7,628 nt of DNA. Origin: an uncultured Ruminococcus sp. (GTDB lineage Bacteria > Bacillota > Clostridia > Oscillospirales > Ruminococcaceae). The translations under genes and the position numbers were made by a program. Location: contig CAJKFZ010000129.1 in assembly GCA_905199285.1 (NCBI GenBank), forward strand, positions 1 to 7,628, written 5' to 3'. The stretch's first letter is position 1. Each line of letters starts with the position of its first letter. Shown here in pieces: positions 1-5,904 of the stretch. The notes under the pieces are model-generated. The model saw only the letters and a list, made by a program, of their open reading frames with translations. It was not told the origin of the DNA and did no database searches.

Positions 1-383
1 CGGACGTACTTACGGATGCAACAAGAAAAACATCTCGCCTGATTATCTTTCTGAGGTTGAAAAACGTCTTAAAACAGGCGCAGGAGTGGTTATCGAGCAT
101 AAGGACTTCGAGAATCTTATCAAGGTTTACGATTGTCCGGGAGCGTTATTCTACTGTGATACGCCATATCATAAGACTGAAAATATTATGACGCTGAATT
201 TAAAGACTTCGATCACGAGCGTTTAAATGCCTGTTTAAAGGCAATCAAGGGACGGTTTGTTTTATCGTACAATGATGACGAATATGTCAGGGAACTGTAC
301 AAAGATTTCAATATTGCTGCAGTTTCAAGACAGAATAACCTCAGAGTGGCGAATATAAGGAACTGATCATTACGAACTATTGA
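1..383 (+). pseudogene. DNA adenine methylase (D12 class), 3' part, frameshifted
   Basis: The family transfers a methyl group from S-adenosylmethionine to adenine N6 in DNA and is common in phages and conjugative elements. Frame 2 from base 2 reads GRTYGCNKKNISPDYL, then VVIEHKDFENLIKVYDCPG and ALFYCDTPYH, which match the conserved 'VIE..DFE.LI..YD.PG.LFY.DPPY' core of D12 enzymes. The catalytic DPPY motif (158-169) reads DTPY, explained by one ccg-to-acg change. A T appears to be missing near 184/185. Reading continues in frame 1 (DFDHERLNACLKAIKGRF, VLSYNDDEYVRELY, RQNNL), then slips again around 343-348 into frame 3, ending GEYKELIITNY with TGA at 381-383. The N-terminal SAM-binding part is outside the window. 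Two frameshifts plus the motif change indicate a dead gene. The family call is from memory of its motifs; confidence is high for D12 MTase, lower for which subfamily. Confidence 0.82.
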
Positions 384-400
384 TGTATTTTTTTAGAGCG

Positions 401-423
401 AAAATAACGGTATACGTTATTTT
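401..423. repeat. 9-bp perfect inverted repeat, operator- or terminator-like
   Basis: AAAATAACG (401-409) and CGTTATTTT (415-423) are exact reverse complements around a 5-base spacer, GTATA, whose flanks extend the symmetry visually. It lies just after the methylase relic and overlaps the present 3' end of the minus-strand XRE gene. It could be a repressor operator left from a lost gene whose ribosome binding site survives at 443-448, or a weak hairpin. There is no strong T-run beyond the arms on either strand, so an intrinsic terminator is less likely. Function is inference. Confidence 0.5.
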
Positions 424-749
424 AATTGTAAAAATAGTACACGGAGGAAAACAATGATGTAGAAGTAATAACATTGCCGCAATCGAGGGCAAACATAGAA
501 TTTCAGTTTTTTCATATTACCGGTCTCACTTTCTTTTTGGTCGATTTCACTGTTTAAAATCGTCTGCAAATCAATCTGAAATACTGCTACAAGCTCCGTA
601 AGAAGCGAAATATCAGGACAGCCTTTTCCTGTTTCCCATTTAGATACAGCCTTATCGCTGACATTGATCTGTTCTGCAAGCTGCTTTTGTGTGAGTTTGT
701 TTTTCGTTCGCAGTGAGCGTATCAGCTCACCTGTTTTGATTTGATCCAT
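417..749 (-). CDS. XRE/Cro-family transcriptional regulator with frameshifted C-terminus
   Basis: Residues 1-65 form a typical XRE helix-turn-helix: IRSLRTKNKLTQKQLAEQIN, then VSDKAVSKWETGKGCPDISL. This predicts a sequence-specific DNA-binding repressor. From about residue 80 (KLKFYVCP) the protein should enter a zinc-ribbon-like tail, as relatives with 'KFYVCPxCGNxIT' do. Instead the frame reads CPRLRQCYYF. Removing one base near 483-487 restores CPDCGNVITST, so a one-base insertion scrambles the tail. Even the restored frame stops at 422-424 soon after the junction near 460, so the original C-terminus is lost. Start ATG 747-749 lies 4 bases after the stop of the upstream flavoprotein gene, with only a weak ribosome binding site (GGA), suggesting translational coupling. 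The DNA-binding domain could still be made; whether the protein works is unknown. Confidence 0.72.
   Translation of the reverse strand: MDQIKTGELIRSLRTKNKLTQKQLAEQINVSDKAVSKWETGKGCPDISLLTELVAVFQIDLQTILNSEIDQKESETGNMKKLKFYVCPRLRQCYYFYIIVFLRVLFLQLK
443..462 (+). promoter_or_regulatory. orphan ribosome binding site and start codons of a lost gene
   Basis: GGAGGA (443-448) is followed at good spacing by two ATG codons (454-459), then at once by TAG (460-462). A good ribosome binding site leading into a two-codon frame suggests that the front of a plus-strand gene was joined to unrelated DNA near base 460. From there on the sequence is the reversed coding strand of the XRE gene. This marks a likely rearrangement junction; it could also be chance. 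Confidence 0.4.
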
Positions 750-753
750 TATA

Positions 754-1302
754 TCAGCTCATTCCAATATATTTTATGTAGTCTGCAACTGTGGATTTCA
801 GAAGTTTGCCACAATTGCGGTAAATCTCCAGGAACGGATGACAGCAGGCAAAAGAAGTATGCATAACCTCAAAATTATGATCACCGGGAAAACCACAGTT
901 TGCGATCACCATAAACTTTTGCTCACGAGGTTTTGTATCGGCAAGATCAAAATTTCCATGATTTTCATTTACAAGAGGACTTTTCAGCGGAGCGAGTCTG
1001 TCAACAAAGTTTTTCAGATACGCTGTATAGTTCCATGTGTAAACGGAAGTTGCAAAACAGACGATATCGGACGAATTATATAGACTTAAAAGCTCCGGCA
1101 TATCATCGTGATAAACACATTTTCCGGGTGTTTTGAACCAGCATGAAAAACAACCGCTGCAATGCTTTATATGTTTTTCACATAAAAAGATATTATGCGT
1201 TTAGACTCCGGCAGATTCTGCACCTTTTACAAAGGAATCTGCTATGACATTTGTTGCACTGTTTCTGCCGCTTGGACTGCTGTTAAATACTGTAATTTTC
1301 AT
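754..1302 (-). pseudogene. Flavodoxin / NADPH-dependent FMN reductase family protein with Fe-S-type cysteine motif, nonsense-interrupted
   Basis: Members bind FMN and move electrons; those with a compact CX2CX2CX4-7C motif resemble iron-sulfur flavoproteins that hold a [4Fe-4S] cluster. Reading from ATG 1300-1302 gives MKITVFNSSPSGRNSATNV, the FMN phosphate-binding loop (NSSPSGRNS). Codon 34 is TAA (1201-1203); the same frame then continues with HCSGCFSCWFKTPGKC, a CX2CX2CX7C motif at codons 48-62, and from codon 68 with SSDIVCFATSVYTWNYTAYL and KNFVDRLAPLKSPLV. The C-terminus passes from 'IYRNCGKLLKS' straight to 'VADYIKYIGMS'. As I recall, relatives have roughly 50 or more residues between these parts, so an in-frame deletion is likely. 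The ribosome binding site (AAAGGA before 1302) and promoter are intact. Restarting at ATG 1099-1101 would give 115 residues lacking the FMN loop and cysteines. It heads an operon with the XRE gene. Confidence 0.8.
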
Positions 1303-1334
1303 GATTACCATTCCTTTCTCTTTAGTGTAATTTT

Positions 1335-1363
1335 ATTATACGACTGAACAAAAAGAATGTCAA
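1335..1363 (-). promoter_or_regulatory. consensus sigma-A promoter of the flavoprotein-XRE unit
   Basis: On the minus strand, TTGACA (1358-1363) and TATAAT (1335-1340) are separated by exactly 17 bases, a perfect match to the housekeeping consensus. The expected transcription start is near 1328, leaving a leader of about 26 bases before ATG 1302 that includes the AAAGGA ribosome binding site. Upstream of the -35 box, around 1376-1390, GAGTT and AACTC form a short inverted repeat around ATACA that could be part of an operator; this is weak. Confidence 0.82.
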
Positions 1364-1462
1364 TCCACGCTCCGTAGAGTTATACAAACTCCGTTTTTTG
1401 TCCGCATAATTATATCACATTCTCACTGAAAAGGTCAATTCGCAGAAAGGAGGTTCATAGTC

Positions 1463-1945
1463 ATGCGATTCACCCTAATTTTAGAAAACGAAACCGGCGA
1501 GCAAATCAATATGACCACCACTGCCAACCAGTATATGACCTCCGAAATTGACGGACTTTATCCTCCAGCCGGAACGATCAGCACCTCTAGCGTTTATGTC
1601 TATTATTCGCAAATCACGGGAGCATTTCATTTTCCGTTTCCTGATGATGACAAGCCTTTTGTACTTGGAACTTACAGCAGAACGGACAACATTTCCATTG
1701 AAAATCACGGCGATGTGACCGGGTTTACAATTCAGATCGAAGCTGTCGCTGATGCCATGACTCCGACGATTTACAACGCCGATACTGGAGAATATCTGCA
1801 AATTAAAGGTGAAATTATCAAAGGCGATGTTGTCACGATCACCACGAAAACAGGCAATAAAACGGTCACGCTGACTCGGAACGGTGTGGATTACAACATA
1901 ATCAACCGTCTTGTATCAGACTCGACCGTTCACGTTCCAAAAGCT
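1463..1945 (+). pseudogene. Phage distal tail (Dit-like / Sipho_tail) protein, internally deleted and fused to a recombinase remnant
   Basis: Dit proteins join the siphophage tail tube to the baseplate. The start ATG 1463 has an excellent ribosome binding site, AAAGGAGG, 8 bases upstream. Residues 1-45 (TLILENETGEQINM, then DGLYPPAGTISTSSVY) match the N-terminal tail-tube half. The frame then runs directly into ITGAFHFPFPDDDKPFVLGT, the start of the C-terminal half, followed by NHGDVTGFTIQIEA, PTIYNADTGEYLQI and VTLTRNGVDYNIIN. As I recall the family, about 100 residues of the receptor-side first domain normally separate these, so an in-frame internal deletion is inferred. After SDST (about 1928) the similarity ends. 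The open frame continues to a stop at 1994-1996, but in the wrong frame through serine-recombinase DNA. No other tail or capsid gene is nearby, so this is a lone prophage relic. Confidence 0.72.
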
Positions 1946-2636
1946 GGACGTTTGACGGCAAGGGAGAATTGCTCATCACAATTATATCGAATTTAGCTCA
2001 GGAAGCGTCACGCTCCATCTCCGAAAATGTCACATGGGGACATCGCAAGCGTATGGCGGACGGAAAGGTTTCACTCCCCTACTCCAGTTTCCTCGGATAC
2101 AAAAAGGGTGAAGACGGTCTACCTGAAATTGTACCAGAAGAAGCCGAAATCATTCGTTTCATTTATCGCTCTTTCCTTGAGGGAATGACTACTTGTGGGT
2201 GCTTTTTCGTTTCAAAAGTCTGGCATTCTACTTCAAAATACCGCCGTGTAATCTGGCAGTGCAACAACGAATTCAAAGGACAGCAGCTTTGTTCCACGCC
2301 GCATTTATATGAAGAAGAAATTAAACAGAGTTTCGTCAATGCTTTTTCTATGTTCTTTCAGGGAAAGAATTTGATTCTTGAAACGGTACAGACTCTGATT
2401 GAGAGCCTTTCCGACACTTCTGCAAAGGTATTTTATGAGAAACTGATGCAGAAAAAAGTGACTGAAAGAATAAAGTCAGACAACTTCAGCAGCTTGTTCT
2501 TCAGCTTGAAAAAGCTGATTCACCCATTGAAACTTTTGACGAGAACCTTTGGCGAACGATGATTGAAAGGTTTACTGTTTTTCATGATAACGAAATGATT
2601 TTTCAGTTCCTTGACGGGACGGAAATTGAAGCATAA
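1936..2636 (+). pseudogene. Large serine recombinase (TnpX/TndX-type), 3' remnant
   Basis: Large serine recombinases excise and integrate conjugative and mobilizable elements. The frame reads WTFDGKGELLITIISNLAQE from 1945, then SRSISENVTWGHRKRMADGK, LPYSSFLGYKKGEDGLPEIV and AEIIRFIYRSFLEG, the end of the resolvase domain plus the start of the recombinase domain. The catalytic serine region at the N-terminus is gone, cut at the junction with the phage gene. At about 2190 the text jumps to CGCFFVSKVWHSTSKYRRVI and WQCN, the zinc-ribbon region. Relatives have about 100 residues in between, so an in-frame deletion is likely. Near 2465-2475 a frameshift occurs; the correct frame continues RQLQQLVLQLEKADSPIETF, DENLWRTMIERFTVF and FLDGTEIEA, stopping at 2634-2636. 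No activity is possible without the catalytic domain. Confidence 0.85.
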
Positions 2637-2691
2637 ATTAAACATTCAGCCGCCACAGTAGTCAACTTGATTACTGTGGCGGCTGTTTTTT
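2625..2691 (+). repeat. direct repeat copy 1: recombinase 3' end plus terminator
   Basis: The 13-base string ATTGAAGCATAAA (2625-2637), encoding the last recombinase codons and stop, is found again at 5544-5556. In both places it is followed, 11 or 13 bases later, by a GCCGCC-type terminator with nearly the same stem and an 11-base loop that differs at about four positions. The hydrolase unit lies between the two copies. Confidence 0.7.
2647..2691 (+). terminator. strong intrinsic terminator after the recombinase relic
   Basis: A 14-bp perfect stem (2647-2660 with 2672-2685; arm CAGCCGCCACAGTA) with an 11-base loop is followed by six T (2686-2691). It lies 10 bases after the recombinase stop codon and probably ended that gene's transcript. 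It is closely similar to the terminator at 5570-5612. Confidence 0.93.
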
Positions 2692-2773
2692 ATGCTATTT
2701 CAGATATCATACATAAAATTAGAGCGTACTCGAATTTTTGCACTCATTTGGCAGAACGAATATTTTTTGGAAC

Positions 2774-2808
2774 AAATCGGTTAAATGCCTTGAAAAAACT
2801 ACCGATTT
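2774..2808. promoter_or_regulatory. inverted repeat spanning the hydrolase -35 box, candidate operator
   Basis: AAATCGGT (2774-2781) and ACCGATTT (2801-2808) are exact reverse complements 19 bases apart. They bracket the -35 hexamer at 2790-2795, with the right arm inside the promoter spacer. A dimeric repressor binding both arms would block RNA polymerase, and such control is usual for carbohydrate-use genes. No regulator gene is adjacent. Role is inference from position. Confidence 0.5.
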
Positions 2809-2818
2809 ACTGTATAAT
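2790..2818 (+). promoter_or_regulatory. sigma-A promoter of the hydrolase gene
   Basis: TTGAAA (2790-2795) and TATAAT (2813-2818) stand 17 bases apart: five of six -35 positions and all -10 positions match consensus. The start of transcription should fall near 2825, giving a leader of about 65 bases before ATG 2891. Confidence 0.8.
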
Positions 2819-2835
2819 AAGATAAAAGGCTATAG

Positions 2836-2865
2836 CAAAGGCTTAAAAATGTTTAGTTGCCTTTG
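2836..2865 (+). other. hairpin in the hydrolase mRNA leader
   Basis: CAAAGGC (2836-2842) pairs exactly with GCCTTTG (2859-2865) around a 16-base A/T-rich loop. A second AAAGGCT at 2825-2831 duplicates the left arm, so two alternative pairings with the right arm exist. The hairpin ends about 11 bases before the ribosome binding site (AGAGG, 2876-2880). It may tune stability or translation; no known riboswitch class is recognisable. Confidence 0.4.
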
Positions 2866-2890
2866 AATTATGATAAGAGGTGAATCGTAA

Positions 2891-5527
2891 ATGAAAAAAA
2901 TTCGTCTGCTTGCATGTGCGGCAGCAGCTGCATACTGTCTATCCGGTATATCTGCAATTCCTGCAGTTTCTGAAGAAAGAGAATCGACACTGCTGGATAT
3001 TTCACAATTTTCTGTCATGGATGAAAACCTGGTATACCTGGGAGCAGATCATTTGAATGACGCTTCCGTGTTATTTGACGATCAGGACAAGGTACCCTCG
3101 TCTGTCACACAATTGGATGTGGGAACAAAATTGTGGAATGCAACGTCCCGCATCAATTGGAAACCCAATCTACAGGCAGAATATGGGGAGAATTCCTTTT
3201 ATATCGACCTGGGCGCAAACTACGTCATTACAGGCATTTGTTTTCTGGACGCAAATGACGTTCAAGATTGGACAGTGGAATATGGCGAACCCTTTGCATG
3301 GCAGACACTGATCCAATTTACAACCGACCATTATATGGCATGGCGGAGTGTTGTCCCCGCAGAGGCTCATACCACACGTTATCTGCGGTTTTCCACTGCT
3401 TGCGGAGACAGCGGCGTAAGTGAAATAGCATTGTATGGATATCAGGTATCGGAGCTTACGGAGGAACAAAAATCAAAAACTGCCGCAAAGCCTTCCGGCG
3501 GTGAAAAAACATCCTTGACTGCCGGACAGAAAATCGGTTTTAATGCCTTTATTGACGATCCCATGACGTCCATTATGGCAGCCGGAAATGTACGGGAATA
3601 TCACAATTTCAGCTGGCTCTTGGATGAAAACGGTCAGGTCAGGTTCACTCAGGGCACATGGGGTGATATGGATAGCTACTACGCCTCCATGAAAACACAA
3701 AGCATCAGCATCATTCCCTGTTTTCAGGGCGGAAGTTCTGTTGTATCGGGCAGCAATGATCCGCCGGAAATCCCCACAGCAGCAGGCGCGGATACCACAG
3801 ATCCGACAAGCTATGCCGTTCATGCTCAGGCGATGTATCAGGTTGCCGCAAGATACGGCAGCAACACAGAAATTGATCCTGCAACTTTGAATGTTGCCGA
3901 TGGCAGTGAAGAAAAAATCGGTCTGGGACTGCTGAATGCAGTGGAAAACTCCAACGAACCCAACAAGACATGGGGCGGCAAGGCGGATTATTTTACACCA
4001 TATGAATTGGCTGCCATGTGTTCTGCCGATTATGACGGACATGAAGGAACAATTTCCAATGCCGGAGTCAAAACGGCTGACCCTGATTTTAAACTTGCAG
4101 TAGGCGGATTGCTGACAACTGATTTTGTGCTGGATTATCTGTCGGAGATGAAGCTTTGGTTCGACTACAACCGTTCAGACGGAAAATTTGCAATAGATAT
4201 CATTAATATACATCTGGGTCCGAATACCAAAGACCCGGAAAATTCCGGTATGGTCAAAAAAATCCAGGAGATTCAGGCTTGGATTAACAAAAACGCACCG
4301 GGAACAGAATTGTGGATCTCTGAGTTTGAAGTCCCTATGAGTGACTGCGAAACGGAGAGTGTGGACAATCACGAAAATGAAACATATCAGCTCCGCTATG
4401 CCCAGCGTGTGGCAAGAACCTATCTCACAGCCATTGGCGCTGGAGTGGATCGTGTGACAAAATTTCAGCTGCGTGATGAGAGCAGCGGTGTTTACGCCGA
4501 TTCCGGCTTAGTCACCGAAAAGGGCAAGTGGAATAAAAAGCTGGCATGGTATTATGTTTCCTGCATGACAACGGTTTTGGAACATGCCGATCTTCTCACT
4601 GCATCCACGGAAAACGGAATCTGCTGCCAGACATTTACTGACCGCATTAATGGAAATACAATTTATTGCCTGTGGTCACCGACTTCAGACGGAATCACGA
4701 TTCCGGACTATGCCATTTCCGTGGGCAATGCTGTCCATGCTTATCTGACCATTCCCGGTACTTATGCTGAGGGAATTACATCAGAACTGGAGATCAGCAA
4801 TGGAAATGTTTCTGTTGACATTTCCGAAACCCCTATATTTATTACTGTTTCCGGACAAAAACAAACGATTATTAATGGCAGGGGACAGTACATTAAGCCA
4901 CAGTCCATCTGCCTCAGTAGTGACAACAGCACGGAACAATGTGATCTGTCTACGGCACCTTCTAATAATACCTTGCATCAATTCTACCGGATGTTTGATG
5001 AACCGAATACAATGCCGACATTTTATTATGGTGATACTTCTGCTCTGAAAACACCGGAGACGAATGTTACAGCTTCCGGCATTACTTGTTATGTGACTTT
5101 GGATATGCCCTACGTTCTGAACGGATTCGGCGTTTTTGATACATTCGGAACAGGCAGTCTGAAAATCTATGATGCCAACACAGATACGCTTTTATGGTCC
5201 AGTGACATGGGTGGCTATATGTATCGCAATATTTCCATGATTGAAGAAAGTCATCCCACAGACAAGCTGAAAATTGTTAAGGGCGGCGGTGACCTGAATG
5301 AACTCGCCATATATGGATATCCTGCACCTGAGGAAAAAATAGTGCTTGGCGATGTGAATGCCGACGGTGAATTCAGTATTTCTGATATCGTGGTGATGCA
5401 GAAGTGGATACTTGCTGTGCCGGATGTAAAACTTGCTGATTGGAAAGCAGGCGATCTGTGCGAGGATAACATTATAAATGTCTTTGATTTGTGCCTGATG
5501 AAAAAACTACTAATAGAGCAAATCTGA
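2891..5527 (+). CDS. Secreted dockerin-bearing glycoside hydrolase (clan GH-A-like) with two galactose-binding-like modules
   Basis: Predicted to be exported and attached to a cellulosome, where it would cut a plant polysaccharide; the substrate is unknown. Residues 1 to about 27 are a Sec signal peptide (MKK, hydrophobic Ala-rich core, likely cut after AIPA). Residues about 45-185 look like a discoidin/galactose-binding fold ending VSEIALYGY. The catalytic domain, about 212-660, begins KIGFNAFIDDPMTSIMAAGN. N355-E356-P357 fits the strand-4 acid/base of clan GH-A, H441 lies in INIHLG, and E478 in ELWISEFEVP fits the strand-7 nucleophile, 122 residues later. A second discoidin-like module, about 680-812, ends NELAIYGY. 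A dockerin closes the protein: DVNADGEFSISD (821-832) is a good calcium loop, and DLCEDNIINVFD (855-866) has Cys at the third ligand position. Start ATG 2891 has AGAGG 10 bases upstream. Monocistronic. GH family number not assigned. Confidence 0.85.
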   Translation: MKKIRLLACAAAAAYCLSGISAIPAVSEERESTLLDISQFSVMDENLVYLGADHLNDASVLFDDQDKVPSSVTQLDVGTKLWNATSRINWKPNLQAEYGENSFYIDLGANYVITGICFLDANDVQDWTVEYGEPFAWQTLIQFTTDHYMAWRSVVPAEAHTTRYLRFSTACGDSGVSEIALYGYQVSELTEEQKSKTAAKPSGGEKTSLTAGQKIGFNAFIDDPMTSIMAAGNVREYHNFSWLLDENGQVRFTQGTWGDMDSYYASMKTQSISIIPCFQGGSSVVSGSNDPPEIPTAAGADTTDPTSYAVHAQAMYQVAARYGSNTEIDPATLNVADGSEEKIGLGLLNAVENSNEPNKTWGGKADYFTPYELAAMCSADYDGHEGTISNAGVKTADPDFKLAVGGLLTTDFVLDYLSEMKLWFDYNRSDGKFAIDIINIHLGPNTKDPENSGMVKKIQEIQAWINKNAPGTELWISEFEVPMSDCETESVDNHENETYQLRYAQRVARTYLTAIGAGVDRVTKFQLRDESSGVYADSGLVTEKGKWNKKLAWYYVSCMTTVLEHADLLTASTENGICCQTFTDRINGNTIYCLWSPTSDGITIPDYAISVGNAVHAYLTIPGTYAEGITSELEISNGNVSVDISETPIFITVSGQKQTIINGRGQYIKPQSICLSSDNSTEQCDLSTAPSNNTLHQFYRMFDEPNTMPTFYYGDTSALKTPETNVTASGITCYVTLDMPYVLNGFGVFDTFGTGSLKIYDANTDTLLWSSDMGGYMYRNISMIEESHPTDKLKIVKGGGDLNELAIYGYPAPEEKIVLGDVNADGEFSISDIVVMQKWILAVPDVKLADWKAGDLCEDNIINVFDLCLMKKLLIEQI

Positions 5528-5543
5528 ACAACAAATTCAAGAG

Positions 5544-5612
5544 ATTGAAGCATAAACACATAAAGCAATGCCGCCGCAGTAGTCGATGCGATTACTGTGG
5601 CGGCTATTTTTT
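5544..5612 (+). repeat. direct repeat copy 2: recombinase-3'-end-like sequence plus terminator
   Basis: ATTGAAGCATAAA at 5544-5556 repeats 2625-2637 exactly, followed by a near-copy of the first terminator. It begins 17 bases after the hydrolase stop codon (5525-5527) and does not encode the hydrolase. It may be a scar of the same recombinase 3' end, or both copies may belong to a dispersed terminator family. Confidence 0.65.
5570..5612 (+). terminator. intrinsic terminator of the hydrolase gene
   Basis: A 12-bp stem (5570-5581 with 5593-5604, one G-U pair at 5576/5598; arm GCCGCCGCAGTA) with an 11-base loop is followed by TATTTTTT (5605-5612). It lies about 42 bases after the hydrolase stop codon and has the same design as the terminator at 2647-2691. 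Confidence 0.92.
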
Positions 5613-5676
5613 GATCTACCACAGGGAGATAATGGTTTCACTTGAAATTCCCCTATTTTTCGGCATTTTTATGCTG

Positions 5677-5713
5677 TGTCCCCCGAAGTCCGGACAAAGT
5701 ACGGGTGCAAAAA
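5677..5713 (+). repeat. left terminal inverted repeat of the IS
   Basis: Shares with the right end the blocks TGTC, CCC, GGACAAA and GGTGCAAAAA in the same order and at the same spacing. It holds one copy of the unit found about five times at the right end. Confidence 0.8.
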
Positions 5714-5781
5714 TAGAAAAATGATAGATGCTTATTCATAGATTCTGAGCCGGAATCAGGCAGTCACGGCAAAACCGCTTG

Positions 5782-5904
5782 GCATTGACAGGTTATCATA
5801 AAAATGCTACAATGCTGATTCGACGGTGAACTGATTTTGCTTATTCATGAGTTCCTCGCCGTCGTTAAAGACTGCACAGCATTTTTATGATGTTCTGTCA
5901 ATGC
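5782..5904. repeat. long imperfect hairpin at the 3' end of orfB
   Basis: Arms 5782-5808 and 5878-5904 are 27 bases each and match as reverse complements at about 24 positions; the outer block is GCATTGACAG and the inner block ATCATAAAAATGCT. The 69-base loop folds again: CGACGG (5821-5826) with CCGTCG (5859-5864), and GAACT (5828-5832) with AGTTC (5850-5854). The right arm provides the stop codon of truncated orfB, and the hairpin occupies the place where the rest of orfB should be. It could be a small non-autonomous element (MITE-like) that landed in the IS, or a product of an inverted duplication. Neither arm is followed by a convincing T-run, so a terminator role is doubtful. Confidence 0.7.

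Noticed and set aside
838..1136. Two plus-strand open frames of 81 and 67 codons.
   Set aside because: They are antisense to the flavoprotein coding sequence, overlap each other and show no family features.
2891..2990. Possible lipoprotein signal because of Cys16 in the hydrolase leader.
   Set aside because: The residues before Cys16 (AAAY) do not fit a lipobox, and a normal signal-peptidase I site follows at about residue 25-27. A dockerin enzyme is expected to be released, not lipid-anchored.
3473..4042. A 189-codon open frame on the minus strand inside the hydrolase gene.
   Set aside because: It is fully antisense to the well-supported catalytic domain, shows no recognisable domain and has no promoter or ribosome binding site.
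5613..5676. Possible small gene or RNA between the hydrolase terminator and the IS.
   Set aside because: Only 64 bases, with no ribosome binding site, promoter or convincing hairpin.
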